A DNA stretch of 45,249 nucleotides from an uncultured Oscillospiraceae bacterium (GCA_910589085.1 CAJUSG010000014.1:1-45249); one strand, 5' to 3'; positions 15,124 through 24,118 are shown, numbered from the stretch's first letter. A program made the numbers and translations. Notes: generated from the sequence alone by a model not told the origin.

Positions 15124-16338
15124 CCCGGTCCGCCGGTACACCAGAATAATAAACAGGAAGGACAGGGCCATCATCCCCCCGAAGAGGGCGTAGGAGGCCA
15201 CATAGCTCCCCGTCCGGTCGGCCAGCCAGCCGGGCACGGGGCCGAAGGCCACAATGCCCAGGGCGTACAGGCTCTGGCTCCACTTCAGCCCTCTGGCGAA
15301 GCCCTTGTCCCCCAGGAAGTCCCGGGCCCAGATGGAGAAGGACACATTGCTCAGGGGGAGCCCCAGGCCGAAGGCGGTCACGGCGGCGAAGGCGATGAGC
15401 CGGCTGCCGCCGGGGGCCATGCACAGCAGGACATAGGACAGCAGGGACAGCCCGTAGAGCAGATAGCTGGCCAGCCGGCCGCCCAGACGGTCGGCCAGCT
15501 CCCCGTAGAGCATCTTTCCGGCCATGAGGGCCAGCCCCACGCAGGAGACCAGGGCGGCCACCGTGCCGGGGTCAAAGCCCTCGGTGCGGTAGAGCACCCC
15601 CACGTTGCTGATGCCGATGCCGGTGGGAGCCCCGGTGAGGAATACCGCCGTGAGGAAGAGCCCCCAGTACAGGGGGGACATCCCGCCGGGAGCGGGGTGG
15701 ACAGCGGGCTCAGGGGGTGCGGACTGGTCCGCGGCCTGACAGTAAGGATGCAGCCCCAGCTGGGCGGGGGTGTCCCGGACCAGGAGCAGTACCAGCAGGG
15801 TCAGCACCAGCACAAGGGCCGCCTCTGTCCAGAAGGCCTGCCGCAGTCCCTGGTTCTGGAGGATCCAGGTGAGGGGGGCGGGGATGAGGATGGTGGCCAG
15901 GCCGCTGCCCGCCGAGGCCAGCCCCAGGGCGAAGGCGTTCCGGTCCCGGAACCAGCTGTTAATCAGCAGGGACAGGGGGATCATCCCGCCCCAGCTGTAG
16001 GCCAGCCCGGTGATGGCGGCGGCGGCCAGGTAGGCGGGCAGCGAGGCGGCGGCCCCGAAGAGGAACCTGGACAGGGCCAGCAGCAGCATCGCGCCGGTGC
16101 AGGCGCGGCGGATGCCCAGGCGAAGGCACACCCCGCCCGCCGTGAGCATACCCAGCACGATAAACAGGCTGCGTGTGGTGATAATCCAGGCGGCCTGGGT
16201 GTTGGTAAAGCCATTTTGGGCGATAATATAGGGCTGATAGACCGAGTAGACGTTGCTCCCCAGCCCCATGACGGAGAACAGCATGATAGCGCCCCCCAGG
16301 CAGACCAGCCAGGGGCGGACGGATTGGTTTGTGCGCAC
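15103..16338 (-). CDS. Major facilitator superfamily transporter
   Basis: A 411-aa membrane carrier with about 12 predicted segments. The first half (GLGSNVYSVYQPYIIAQNGFTNTQAAWIITTRSLF, then GLRLGIRRA-like loop 2-3) and the linker (LLVRDTPAQLGLHPY) resemble the OFA / oxalate-formate antiporter-like subgroup often annotated in Clostridia. The substrate is unknown. It starts at GTG 16338 after AGGAGAG, with its own promoter. It is convergent with the methyltransferase gene and divergent from dprA, so it is a single-gene unit. Confidence 0.85.
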   Translation of the reverse strand: MRTNQSVRPWLVCLGGAIMLFSVMGLGSNVYSVYQPYIIAQNGFTNTQAAWIITTRSLFIVLGMLTAGGVCLRLGIRRACTGAMLLLALSRFLFGAAASLPAYLAAAAITGLAYSWGGMIPLSLLINSWFRDRNAFALGLASAGSGLATILIPAPLTWILQNQGLRQAFWTEAALVLVLTLLVLLLVRDTPAQLGLHPYCQAADQSAPPEPAVHPAPGGMSPLYWGLFLTAVFLTGAPTGIGISNVGVLYRTEGFDPGTVAALVSCVGLALMAGKMLYGELADRLGGRLASYLLYGLSLLSYVLLCMAPGGSRLIAFAAVTAFGLGLPLSNVSFSIWARDFLGDKGFARGLKWSQSLYALGIVAFGPVPGWLADRTGSYVASYALFGGMMALSFLFIILVYRRTGSGRPAA

Positions 16339-16367
16339 AAAAATCTCTCCTCTCAGGTTTCGGTATA

Positions 16368-16396
16368 ACCATACCCTGAACAGAGGGATTTGTAAA
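16368..16396 (-). promoter_or_regulatory. Promoter of the MFS gene
   Basis: Minus strand TTTACA (16391-16396) and TATGGT (16368-16373) with a 17-nt spacer. Confidence 0.65.
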
Positions 16397-16426
16397 GGAT
16401 AATTTTACCGGAGAGGGGGCCGCGGG

Positions 16427-17641
16427 ATGGCGGAGCTGAAATACTGGCTGTGGCTGACCACCCGGAGGGGGCTGGGTCCGGCGGGAGCGCTGGCGGTGCT
16501 GGACCACTTCAGCACGCCGGAGCGGGCCTTCTACGGGGAGCGGGAGGACTTCGAGTCCCTGCCTCTGACCCCCTTCGCCCGGGACGCCCTGCTGGACAAG
16601 AGCCTGGACCAGGCCGACCGGATTTTGGGGGACTGCGACCGGCTGGGCCTGCGGCTGATGACCCTTCAGGATGCCGGCTATCCCCAGCGGCTGCGGCAGC
16701 TGGCGGTCCCACCGGCGGTGCTGTATGTCAAAGGGAAGCTCTTCCGCTTTGACGAGGAGGCGGCCATCGGCGTGGTGGGGATGAGGAAATCCAGCCAGGT
16801 GAGCCAGGTCCGGGCCGAGCGCTTCGGCATGGAGCTGGCCGCCAACGGGGCGCTGGTGGTGTCCGGCATGGCGGAGGGCATCGACTGCTGTGCCGTCCGC
16901 GGGGCGCTGAAGGGCGGCGGTCCTGTGGTGTCGGTGGTGGCCGGCGGGGTGGACGTAAAATTTCCCTATGAAAACCGATACCTCTATGACGACGTGGCCG
17001 CCGCCGGGGCGCTCATCTCGGAGTATCCCCCGGGCACGCCCCACAAGGGGGAGCATTTCCCGGTGCGCAACCGGATCCTGAGCGGGCTGTGCCTGGGGGT
17101 GCTGGCGGTGGAGTGCAAGCCCGTCGGGGGCACCATGCTCACCGTCAACCACGCCCTGGAGCAGGGGCGGGAGGTGTACGCCGTCCCCGTGGGGCTGAAT
17201 GAGGAGTGCGCCCGGGGCACCAACCAGCTCATCCGGGACTTCAAGGCCAAGCTGGTGGAGAACGCGGAGGATATCCTGCGGGACTACGTGGACCGCTTCC
17301 CCGCCAAGCTGTCCAGGCTGGCGCCGCTGCCCCAGTCGGTGGTGAGCGCCCGGCTATCCGGGGACAAGCCCGACAGGGCGGCCGCCCCCGCGCCGAAGGC
17401 GCCCGAGCCCTCCGGCCGGGAGCTGGTGCCCAAGGGACAGCAGAAGTCCCGCTTCACCGACGACGAGCTGGCCATCCTGGCCGCGTCGGCGAAGGCCCCT
17501 GTCTCGGCCGACGAGCTGGTGGAGCGGACCCAGATTCCTGCCAAGCGTGTGCTGTCCGCCCTGACCATGCTCCAGGTCCAGGGGGCGGTGGAGGAGCGCC
17601 CGGGCCGGCGGTTTATAGCGGCGGTGGAGCTGGAGAGCTGA
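16427..17641 (+). CDS. dprA: DNA processing protein DprA
   Basis: Binds incoming single-stranded DNA and loads RecA during natural transformation; also common in non-competent species. The 404-aa protein has an N-terminal SAM-like region, the Rossmann-type DprA domain (IGVVGMRKSSQVS, VVSGMAEGIDCCAVRGAL, VVAGGVDVKFPYENRYL, SEYPPGTPHKGEHFPVRNRILSGL, GTMLTVNHALEQGREVYAVP) and a C-terminal winged helix from about residue 340. An unusual Ala/Pro-rich linker (about 310-335) joins them. R-K-S replaces the more common R-x-x-S/T in the first loop. topA follows 181 nt later, a conserved pairing in Firmicutes. Confidence 0.95.
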   Translation: MAELKYWLWLTTRRGLGPAGALAVLDHFSTPERAFYGEREDFESLPLTPFARDALLDKSLDQADRILGDCDRLGLRLMTLQDAGYPQRLRQLAVPPAVLYVKGKLFRFDEEAAIGVVGMRKSSQVSQVRAERFGMELAANGALVVSGMAEGIDCCAVRGALKGGGPVVSVVAGGVDVKFPYENRYLYDDVAAAGALISEYPPGTPHKGEHFPVRNRILSGLCLGVLAVECKPVGGTMLTVNHALEQGREVYAVPVGLNEECARGTNQLIRDFKAKLVENAEDILRDYVDRFPAKLSRLAPLPQSVVSARLSGDKPDRAAAPAPKAPEPSGRELVPKGQQKSRFTDDELAILAASAKAPVSADELVERTQIPAKRVLSALTMLQVQGAVEERPGRRFIAAVELES

Positions 17642-17692
17642 GCCTGCGCCCTACCATGTGATGTGGGCTATAGACAGGGGCCTTGAGCCCTC

Positions 17693-17766
17693 TGTAGGGC
17701 GGGACGACTCGGCCCGCCGAATGGGATAGACTGACGGGAACGGTGCGCCGGGGTCGTCGCGCCCTG
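17693..17766. repeat. Inverted pair of TGTAGGGCGGGACGAC repeats
   Basis: Left unit TGTAGGGCGGGACGACTC and right inverted unit ending GTCGTCGCGCCCTGC, in the dprA-topA gap. Confidence 0.78.
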
Positions 17767-17822
17767 CGCAGAGCGGCTGCCCCTTCCCAAATTCGTAATC
17801 AATCTCTGGAGGTAAATCCAAA

Positions 17823-20183
17823 GTGGCAAATAAAACAGATTTAGTCATAGTAGAGTCCCCGTCCAAGGCCAAGACCATCGGCAAATACCTGGGTCCGGGG
17901 TACGAGGTCAAGGCGTCCATGGGCCATGTGCGGGACCTGCCCAAGAGCAAGCTGAGCGTGGACATCGAGGGCGGCTTCATCCCGGACTACCAGCCCATCA
18001 AGGGCAAGGAGGACGTCATCAGCGACCTGAAGAAGGCGGCCAAGCGGTCGGGCAAGGTCTATCTGGCCACCGACCCTGACCGGGAGGGGGAGGCCATCTC
18101 CTGGCATCTGAAGGAGCTGCTGAACATCCCGGACGACAAGACCTACCGTGTGACCTTCAACGAGATCACCAAAAAGGTGGTCAACCAGTCCATCGCGGCC
18201 CCCCGGGCCATCGACCAGAACCTGGTGGACGCCCAGCAGGCCCGGCGGATTCTGGACCGGATTGTGGGCTACCAGCTCTCTCCGCTGCTGTGGAAGAAGA
18301 TCCGCCGGGGTCTGTCGGCCGGCCGCGTACAGTCTGTGGCCACCCGGCTGGTGGTGGAGCGGGAGCTGGAGATTCGCGCCTTTGTCCCCCAGGAGTACTG
18401 GTCCATCGAGGCGGACCTGGAGCGGGTAGCCCCCAATCTGGGTGCCTTCAAGGCCCAGTTCCACGGCCGGGAGAAGAAGCTGGAGCTCCACAGCCAGGAG
18501 GAGGCCCAGGCGGTGATGGACGCCGTGTCGGCGGGGACCTGGTCGGTGGCGAAGGTAAAGCGGCAGGAGAAGAACCGCCAGCCGGCCCCTCCCTTCACCA
18601 CCTCCACCCTCCAGCAGGAGGCGTCCCGCAAGCTGAACATGTCCCCCGCCCGGACCATGGCGGTGGCCCAGCAGCTCTACGAGGGCGTGGATATCGCCGG
18701 CCAGGGCGCGGTGGGTCTGATTACCTATATGCGTACCGACTCCCTGCGCCTGTCTGACGAGGCGGTGGCCGCCGCCCGGGGCTTCATCGCCCAGCGGTAC
18801 GGGGCCCCCTACTGTCCCGCCCAGCCCCGGAAGTTCAAGACCAAGGGCAACGCCCAGGACGCCCACGAGGCCATCCGTCCCTCCGACGTGACCCTGGTCC
18901 CCGAGGACATCAGGAAGGACCTGACCGCCGAGCAGTTCAAGCTGTACAAGCTGATCTGGTCCCGGTTTCTGGCCTGCCAGATGGCCAACGCGGTCTATGA
19001 CGGCCTGTCCATCGACGCGTCCAACTCCGGCTATATTTTCCGGGCCAGCCACTCCTCCCTGAAGTTCTCCGGCTTCACCGCGGTCTACGAGGAGGGGAAG
19101 GACGACGAGGAGGAGGAGAAGACCTCCCCTCTGCCCGACCTGAAGGAGGGAGAGCCCCTCACCCACAAAAAGCTGACCCCCGGCCAGCACTTCACCCAGC
19201 CCCCGGCCCGGTACTCCGAGGCCAGCCTCATCCGGGCGCTGGAGGAGCAGGGCATTGGCCGGCCCTCCACCTACGCCCCCACCATCTCCACCATCATGAA
19301 CCGGGAGTATGTGGTGAAGGAGGGGGGCAAGGCTCTGCGGCCCACTCCCCTGGGGGAGGTGGTCACCGGCCTGATGAAGGACAAGTTCCACGACATTGTG
19401 GACTACGACTTCACCGCCCAGATGGAGCAGCGGCTGGACAAGGTGGAGGAGGGCGCGGCCAACTGGAAGGCCCTCCTGGCCGACTTCTACAAGGGGTTCG
19501 ACGCCGAGCTGAAGCAGGCGGAGCAGGACCTGGACGGGGAGCGGATCAAGGTGCCCGACGAGGTATCGGAGGAGATCTGTCCCCAGTGCGGCCGGAATCT
19601 GGTGATAAAATCCGGGCGGTTCGGCCGTTTTCTGGCCTGTCCCGGCTGGCCGGAGTGCGACTTCACCATGCCTCTGGTGGTAGAGATGCCCGGGAAGTGC
19701 CCCATCTGCGGGGGCCGGCTGCTGAAGCGGACGGGGAAGAGCAAGAAGACGGGCAAGCAGTACACCTACTACTGCTGCGAGCGGCTGAACAGCAAGGACG
19801 AGGCCCACAGGTGCGAGTTTATGACCTGGGACGTGCCGGTGAAGGACAACTGCCCGGTCTGCGGCCAGACCATGTTCAAGAAGGCGGGCCGGGGGGCGAA
19901 GAAGCCCTACTGCATCAACGAGAACTGCACCAACTTCACCCCGGAGGACAAGCGGGGCGGCTGGAAGAAGAAGGAGCCCGCCCCCGCCGAGGGGGAGGCT
20001 GCTCAGGCGGAGGAGCAGCCGAAGAAGACCGCCGCCGCGAAGAAGGCGGCCACAAAAAAATCCACCACGAAAAAGTCCGCGGCGGAGAAGAAGACGGCCG
20101 CGAAGAAGACCACAGCGAAAAAGACGACGGCCGCGAAGAAAACCACGGCCAAAAAGACTACAGCCGCCAAAAAGGCGGAGTGA
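17823..20183 (+). CDS. topA: DNA topoisomerase I with histone H1-like lysine-rich tail
   Basis: Type IA topoisomerase that relaxes negative supercoils. The 786-aa protein has the TOPRIM domain (E11 in VIVESPSKAKTI; DPDREGE at 84-90), the active-site tyrosine Y302 in TYMRTDSLRLS, and the PSTYAPTISTI region. Three C-terminal zinc ribbons follow (CPQCG...CPGWPEC; CPICG...CC; CPVCG...CINENC). The last roughly 60 residues are an Ala-Lys-Thr-rich tail of AAKK/TTKK units, a probable non-specific DNA-binding tail. It starts at GTG 17823 with GGAGG upstream. Repeated codons in the tail may make its length vary between strains. Confidence 0.97.
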   Translation: MANKTDLVIVESPSKAKTIGKYLGPGYEVKASMGHVRDLPKSKLSVDIEGGFIPDYQPIKGKEDVISDLKKAAKRSGKVYLATDPDREGEAISWHLKELLNIPDDKTYRVTFNEITKKVVNQSIAAPRAIDQNLVDAQQARRILDRIVGYQLSPLLWKKIRRGLSAGRVQSVATRLVVERELEIRAFVPQEYWSIEADLERVAPNLGAFKAQFHGREKKLELHSQEEAQAVMDAVSAGTWSVAKVKRQEKNRQPAPPFTTSTLQQEASRKLNMSPARTMAVAQQLYEGVDIAGQGAVGLITYMRTDSLRLSDEAVAAARGFIAQRYGAPYCPAQPRKFKTKGNAQDAHEAIRPSDVTLVPEDIRKDLTAEQFKLYKLIWSRFLACQMANAVYDGLSIDASNSGYIFRASHSSLKFSGFTAVYEEGKDDEEEEKTSPLPDLKEGEPLTHKKLTPGQHFTQPPARYSEASLIRALEEQGIGRPSTYAPTISTIMNREYVVKEGGKALRPTPLGEVVTGLMKDKFHDIVDYDFTAQMEQRLDKVEEGAANWKALLADFYKGFDAELKQAEQDLDGERIKVPDEVSEEICPQCGRNLVIKSGRFGRFLACPGWPECDFTMPLVVEMPGKCPICGGRLLKRTGKSKKTGKQYTYYCCERLNSKDEAHRCEFMTWDVPVKDNCPVCGQTMFKKAGRGAKKPYCINENCTNFTPEDKRGGWKKKEPAPAEGEAAQAEEQPKKTAAAKKAATKKSTTKKSAAEKKTAAKKTTAKKTTAAKKTTAKKTTAAKKAE

Positions 20184-20230
20184 GCCCACACGCCTGTCTC
20201 ATAAATATGGAAATGCCGGCCGGTACGTCC

Positions 20231-20317
20231 TGTAGGGCAGGGGTTCTACCCCTGCCTATCCCCGTAAGGGGATAAAACCTGATCGGAATAAGGCAAGGGC
20301 AGAACCCTTGCCCTACA
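20231..20317. repeat. Imperfect inverted repeat, CAAGGGTTCTGCCCTTG class
   Basis: A left arm starting TGTAGGGCAGGGGTTC and a right arm ending AACCCTTGCCCTACA enclose a CCCCGTAAGGGG hairpin. It lies downstream of topA and is related to the unit at 4264. Confidence 0.78.
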
Positions 20318-20371
20318 TGCGGCAGCTTTCCTAAATTTATGAGACAAGCGTGAGTAATCCCATCATTTCCT

Positions 20372-20400
20372 TTGACATGAGCGGGTATTTATTGTATAAT
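20372..20400 (+). promoter_or_regulatory. Full-consensus SigA-type promoter
   Basis: TTGACA (20372-20377), a 17-nt spacer and TATAAT (20395-20400). It drives the 48-aa ORF and probably trmFO. Confidence 0.88.
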
Positions 20401-20431
20401 ATTGCTATACTAATACAAGGAGGACTGAAAA

Positions 20432-20578
20432 ATGGGACAGACAGACAAGCAGTTCAATGGCTTTCTGAGAGTCATTATCCGGGATTTGAAGGATTCTATC
20501 GCTGAGCCTGACCCAGATAAGAAGCAAAAAATGCTGGAAGCCCTTCTAAGCGATTTGCAGACCACACTAGAGGATTAA
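20432..20578 (+). CDS. 48-aa small protein, unknown function
   Basis: The ORF starts at ATG 20432 with CAAGGAGG 8-9 nt upstream and directly follows a full-consensus promoter, so translation is likely. The peptide begins MGQTDKQFNGFLRVIIRDL and continues as a charged amphipathic helix (DSIAEPDPDKKQKMLEALLSDLQTTLED). Small clostridial proteins with a DKQFxxxL start and a helical body are common, but I cannot name a function. trmFO starts 54 nt after its stop. Confidence 0.7.
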   Translation: MGQTDKQFNGFLRVIIRDLKDSIAEPDPDKKQKMLEALLSDLQTTLED

Positions 20579-20632
20579 AGCTGTGGGGCGGCGGCCAGCC
20601 GTCCCGCTCATTTTTCTGAAAGAGGAGCAGCC

Positions 20633-21940
20633 ATGAACAAAGTAATTGTCATCGGCGCCGGGCTGGCGGGGAGCGAGGCGGCGTGGCAGCTGGCCCGCCG
20701 GGGGATCCCGGTGGAGCTGCGGGAGATGAAGCCGGCGAAGCTGACCCCCGCCCACCACACGGAGTATTTTGGGGAGCTGGTGTGCTCCAACTCTCTGCGT
20801 TCCGACCAGCTGGAGAACGCGGTAGGTCTGTTGAAGGAGGAGCTGCGCCGGTGCGGCTCGCTAATCATGACCTGTGCCGACGCCCACCGGGTGGAGGCGG
20901 GCGGGGCCCTGGCGGTGGACCGCCATGCCTTTGCCGCCGCCATTACCGAAGCCATAAAAAACCACCCCAACATCACCGTAGTGGAGGGAGAGGTCAGGTC
21001 AATCCCGGCGGAGGGAAACGTCATCATCGCCACCGGCCCGCTGACCAGCGAGGCCCTGTCGGAGGAGATCGCCAGGCTGTTTCCCGGCAGCGAGTACCTG
21101 AACTTCTTCGACGCGGCCGCCCCGCTGGTGACCTTCGACAGCATCGACATGGACAGCGCCTGGTTTGCCTCCCGGTACGACCGGGGCACGCCCGACTACA
21201 TCAACTGCCCGCTCACTGCGGAGGAGTACGACGCCTTCTGGACCGAGCTGACCCGGGCCCAGGAGGCGGAGGTCCACGGCTTTGAGGACGCGGGGGTATT
21301 TGAGGGCTGTATGCCGGTGGAGGTGATGGCCCGCCGGGGCCATGACACCCTGTGCTACGGTCCGCTGAAGCCGGTGGGGCTGCGGGACCCGAAGACGGGC
21401 AAGGAGCCCTTTGCCGTGGTCCAGCTCCGGAAGGACAACGCTCAGGGGTCCATCTACAACATGGTGGGCTTCCAGACCCACCTGCGCTTCCCGGAGCAGA
21501 AGCGGGTGTTTTCCATGATCCCGGCTCTGAGGAACGCGGAATATGTCCGCTACGGAGTGATGCACCGGAACACCTTTCTGGACTCCCCCCGGCTGCTGGA
21601 CCGGTACTACCGGGTGCGGGGACAGGAGCGGCTGATGTTCGCGGGGCAGATCACGGGGGTAGAGGGCTATGTGGAGTCCACCGCCTCCGGGTGTCTGGCG
21701 GCTTTGGAGCTAGCCCGCCGGCTGGAGGGGAAATCCCCTGCCAATTTTCCCCGGGAGACCGCTATGGGCGCATTGGCTCTTTACATCAGTGACCAAAGTG
21801 TGGTAAACTTTCAACCGATGAACATCAACTTTGGCCTGATCCCGCAGCTGGGCTATCGGGTGAAAGGCAAGCGGAACAAGAACGCCGAAATTTCCAAACG
21901 GGCTCTGGCGGCGCTGGAGGGGCTGGAGCTGGACATGTAG
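20633..21940 (+). CDS. trmFO: Folate-dependent tRNA (uracil-54-C5)-methyltransferase
   Basis: Flavoprotein making ribothymidine-54 in tRNAs from methylene-tetrahydrofolate. The 435-aa length is normal. The FAD-binding N-terminus (VIVIGAGLAGSEAAWQLA), LREMKP, FGELVCSNSLRSD (with the conserved Cys), GLLKEELRRCGSL, and the C-terminal MFAGQITGVEGYVESTASG and NINFGLIP are all diagnostic. AAAGAGGAG precedes the ATG. The topA-trmFO order is conserved in Firmicutes. The TAG stop is part of a TGTAGGGG repeat. Confidence 0.96.
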   Translation: MNKVIVIGAGLAGSEAAWQLARRGIPVELREMKPAKLTPAHHTEYFGELVCSNSLRSDQLENAVGLLKEELRRCGSLIMTCADAHRVEAGGALAVDRHAFAAAITEAIKNHPNITVVEGEVRSIPAEGNVIIATGPLTSEALSEEIARLFPGSEYLNFFDAAAPLVTFDSIDMDSAWFASRYDRGTPDYINCPLTAEEYDAFWTELTRAQEAEVHGFEDAGVFEGCMPVEVMARRGHDTLCYGPLKPVGLRDPKTGKEPFAVVQLRKDNAQGSIYNMVGFQTHLRFPEQKRVFSMIPALRNAEYVRYGVMHRNTFLDSPRLLDRYYRVRGQERLMFAGQITGVEGYVESTASGCLAALELARRLEGKSPANFPRETAMGALALYISDQSVVNFQPMNINFGLIPQLGYRVKGKRNKNAEISKRALAALEGLELDM

Positions 21941-21980
21941 GGGCGGACATTGTCCGCCCGCGGGCGCATGATATGCGCCC
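21936..21980. repeat. TGTAGGGG repeat plus GGGCGCAT palindrome
   Basis: TGTAGGGGCGGACATTGTCC with GCCCG, followed by the perfect GGGCGCATGATATGCGCCC palindrome (21962-21980). The TAG is the trmFO stop codon. Confidence 0.72.
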
Positions 21981-22033
21981 TTGCTTTGGTAGCAGACCTG
22001 TAAACCGCCGTGAAGAAGGAAAGAAGGAAGACT

Positions 22034-23071
22034 ATGAAGATCATCGTAGACGCCATGGGCGGGGACAACGCGCCCCAGGCCCCGGTAATGGGGGCGATCC
22101 AGGCCGGGAAGGAATACGGGGTAGAGATCATCCTGGTAGGCCGGAGCGAGGAAATATTAAAGGTTCTGTCGGACAACGGCATCAGCGATCTGCCGGCGGG
22201 GGTGGAGGTAGCCTACGCCAGCGAGGTGGTAGAGATGTGTGACGATCCGGCCACAGCGTTTCGGAAGAAGAAGGACTCCTCTCTCACGGTGGGGCTGACC
22301 CTTCTCAAGGAGGGTGCGGGGGATGCCTTTGTCTCCGCCGGTTCCACGGGGGCGCTGCTGTCGGGGGCGACCCTGGTGACCAAGCGGATCAAGGGCATCC
22401 GCCGGGCGGCTCTGGCCCCTGTGGTGCCCACGGGGAACGGCGGCGCGGTGCTCATCGACTGCGGGGCCAACGCCGAGTGCCCCCCGGAGTACCTTCTGCA
22501 ATTTGCCTACATGGGCTCCTATTACGCCGAGAAGGTGCTGGGCCGGCCCAACCCCAAGGTGGGCCTGCTGAACATCGGGGCGGAGCCCTCCAAGGGCACC
22601 GCGCTTCAGACCACAGTGCATCCCATGCTGGAGGCGGCGGGGGAGGCGGGCCGGATCAACTTCGTGGGCAACGTAGAGGCCCGGGAGGCGGTAGAGGGGG
22701 CGGTGGACGTCATCGTCTCCGACGGCTATTCGGGAAATATCTTCCTCAAGACCATGGAGGGCACGGGTCTGTTTCTGGCCCGTGAGATCAAGAAGATGTT
22801 CAAGAAGAATCTGAAGACCAAGCTGTCCGCCCTGCTGGTGGCGGACGGCCTGAAGGAATTTAAAAAGCTGATGGATTCCAGTGAGGTAGGGGGCACCGCG
22901 CTGCTGGGCATCTCCAAGCCTGTCATCAAGGCCCACGGCTCCTCCGACGCCTACGCCATCCAGAACGCGGTCCGCCAGGCCAAACAGTACATCTCCTCGG
23001 GAATCATCGGGAACATTGAGGAAAACATCGACCTCATGCGCCTGGACGCCCCCGCCGCGTCGGCGGAGTAA
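22034..23071 (+). CDS. plsX: Phosphate acyltransferase PlsX
   Basis: Converts acyl-ACP to acyl-phosphate, the donor for PlsY in phospholipid synthesis; peripheral membrane. The 345-aa protein starts KIIVDAMGGDNAP and shows AFVSAGSTGALLSGATL, LIDCGANAECPPEYLLQFA, GLLNIGAEPSKGT, FVGNVEAREAVEGAVDVIVSDGYSGNIFLKTMEG and YGGAPLLG-like GGTALLGISKPVIKAHGSSDA. I chose ATG 22034 after GAAGGAAG over the upstream in-frame GTG at 22010. Elsewhere it often follows rpmF; here rpmF is 19 kb away. A strong terminator follows. Confidence 0.96.
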   Translation: MKIIVDAMGGDNAPQAPVMGAIQAGKEYGVEIILVGRSEEILKVLSDNGISDLPAGVEVAYASEVVEMCDDPATAFRKKKDSSLTVGLTLLKEGAGDAFVSAGSTGALLSGATLVTKRIKGIRRAALAPVVPTGNGGAVLIDCGANAECPPEYLLQFAYMGSYYAEKVLGRPNPKVGLLNIGAEPSKGTALQTTVHPMLEAAGEAGRINFVGNVEAREAVEGAVDVIVSDGYSGNIFLKTMEGTGLFLAREIKKMFKKNLKTKLSALLVADGLKEFKKLMDSSEVGGTALLGISKPVIKAHGSSDAYAIQNAVRQAKQYISSGIIGNIEENIDLMRLDAPAASAE

Positions 23072-23142
23072 GGGCGCGCCCATGAGGGCCGGCAGCCCGC
23101 GAAGATCCCCGGCAGCCCCTGCGGAAATCCTGAATACAGATA

Positions 23143-23180
23143 AAAACAGCGCCTGGAAACGGTTCCGGGCGCTGTTTTTT
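23143..23180 (+). terminator. Intrinsic terminator after plsX
   Basis: AAAACAGCGCC pairs with GGCGCTGTTTT, with an inner GGAA/TTCC extension, and is followed by T6. It isolates the recombinase gene from plsX. Confidence 0.88.
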
Positions 23181-23232
23181 GCTGTTTTCCCCGGAGCGGC
23201 GGCAGCACATCAGAAAAGAAAGGGGCGTCAAC

Positions 23233-24078
23233 ATGGAAGAACGGATTTTAAAGGCGGAGCAGCTGGAGGCATACATCGGGCATCTGCGTCAGGAGGAGCG
23301 TGCCCGGGGCACCATTGAGAAGTACCTGCGGGACCTGCGGGCCTTTTTCAGCTGGATGGGGGGACGGCCGGTGGACCGGGGGGCGGCGGCGGAATGGAAG
23401 GCCCTTCTCCTGGAGCGGGGGGACAGCCCGTCCACCGTCAACGTAAAGCTGTCGGCCCTCAACGGCTTTTTTAAATTCATGGGCTGGGAGGAAAACCGGG
23501 TAAAATTTCTGCGCATCCAGCGCCGGGCCTTCCGGGACCAGGGCCGGGAGCTGACCAGGCCGGAGTACGTCCGGCTGCTGGCGGCGGCCCGGGCGGAGGG
23601 GCGGGACCGGCTGGAGCTGCTGATGGAGGCCATCTGTTCCACCGGGATACGGGTGAGCGAGGTGCGCTTTCTCACGGTGGAGGCGGTCCGGCGGAGCCGG
23701 GCGGAGGTGCGTCTGAAGGGAAAGATCCGCACCATACTGATCCCGGGCAAGCTGGCCAGCAAGCTGCTGAAGTACGCCCGGAAGAAAAAAATCGCCTCGG
23801 GCGAGATATTTCTCACCAGAAGCGGGCGAAGTCTCTCCCGCCGGCAGATCTGGCGGGAGATGAAGGGGGTGTGCGTCCGGGCGGGGGTGGAGGCCGGCAA
23901 GGTGTTTCCCCACAATCTGCGCCATCTGTTCGCCACCAGCTTCTACCAGGCGAGCCGGGATATTGTGAAGCTGGCCGACGTGCTGGGCCACAGCTCCATC
24001 GAGACTACCCGCATCTACCTGATGACCAGCGGAGCGGAGCACGCCCGATATCTGGACCGCCTGGGGCTTGTGACATAG
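23233..24078 (+). CDS. Stand-alone tyrosine recombinase (XerC/D-like)
   Basis: Site-specific DNA recombinase. The 281-aa protein has an N-terminal SAM-like core-binding domain (about 1-95) and a full catalytic domain with all expected residues: R140 (TGIRVSE), K164 (LKGKIRTI), H227 and R230 (HNLRHLFA), H253 (LGHSS) and nucleophile Y262 (TTRIYL). ATG 23233 was chosen; an upstream in-frame extension runs into the terminator. No phage genes, excisionase or attachment repeat accompany it, so it is not an ordinary prophage integrase. Its 3' end lies 22 bp from the first of three related near-palindromes flanking a promoter, so a DNA-inversion role is plausible. A XerD-like housekeeping role is the alternative. 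Confidence 0.9.
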   Translation: MEERILKAEQLEAYIGHLRQEERARGTIEKYLRDLRAFFSWMGGRPVDRGAAAEWKALLLERGDSPSTVNVKLSALNGFFKFMGWEENRVKFLRIQRRAFRDQGRELTRPEYVRLLAAARAEGRDRLELLMEAICSTGIRVSEVRFLTVEAVRRSRAEVRLKGKIRTILIPGKLASKLLKYARKKKIASGEIFLTRSGRSLSRRQIWREMKGVCVRAGVEAGKVFPHNLRHLFATSFYQASRDIVKLADVLGHSSIETTRIYLMTSGAEHARYLDRLGLVT

Positions 24079-24100
24079 CCCGCTGGTAAAAAAATTGAGT

Positions 24101-24118
24101 ACAGAATCATCATTCTGT
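24101..24118 (-). repeat. Inverted site 1 (candidate recombination half of a promoter switch)
   Basis: Perfect palindrome ACAGAATCATCATTCTGT with 7-bp arms. Read on the minus strand it is ACAGAATGATGATTCTGT, matching site 3 at 17 of 18 and site 2 at 15 of 18 positions, but in the opposite orientation. It has no T run, so it is unlikely to be a terminator for the recombinase gene. Confidence 0.7.

Noticed and set aside
17841..20189. Long minus-strand ORF opposite topA
   Set aside because: Shadow ORF caused by high GC third positions; composition is Leu/Gly/Val-rich without domains, while topA is unmistakable.
23233..24078. Recombinase as a prophage or ICE integrase
   Set aside because: Neighbours are plsX and the PilZ operon; no tRNA target, direct-repeat attachment sites, excisionase or phage genes seen.
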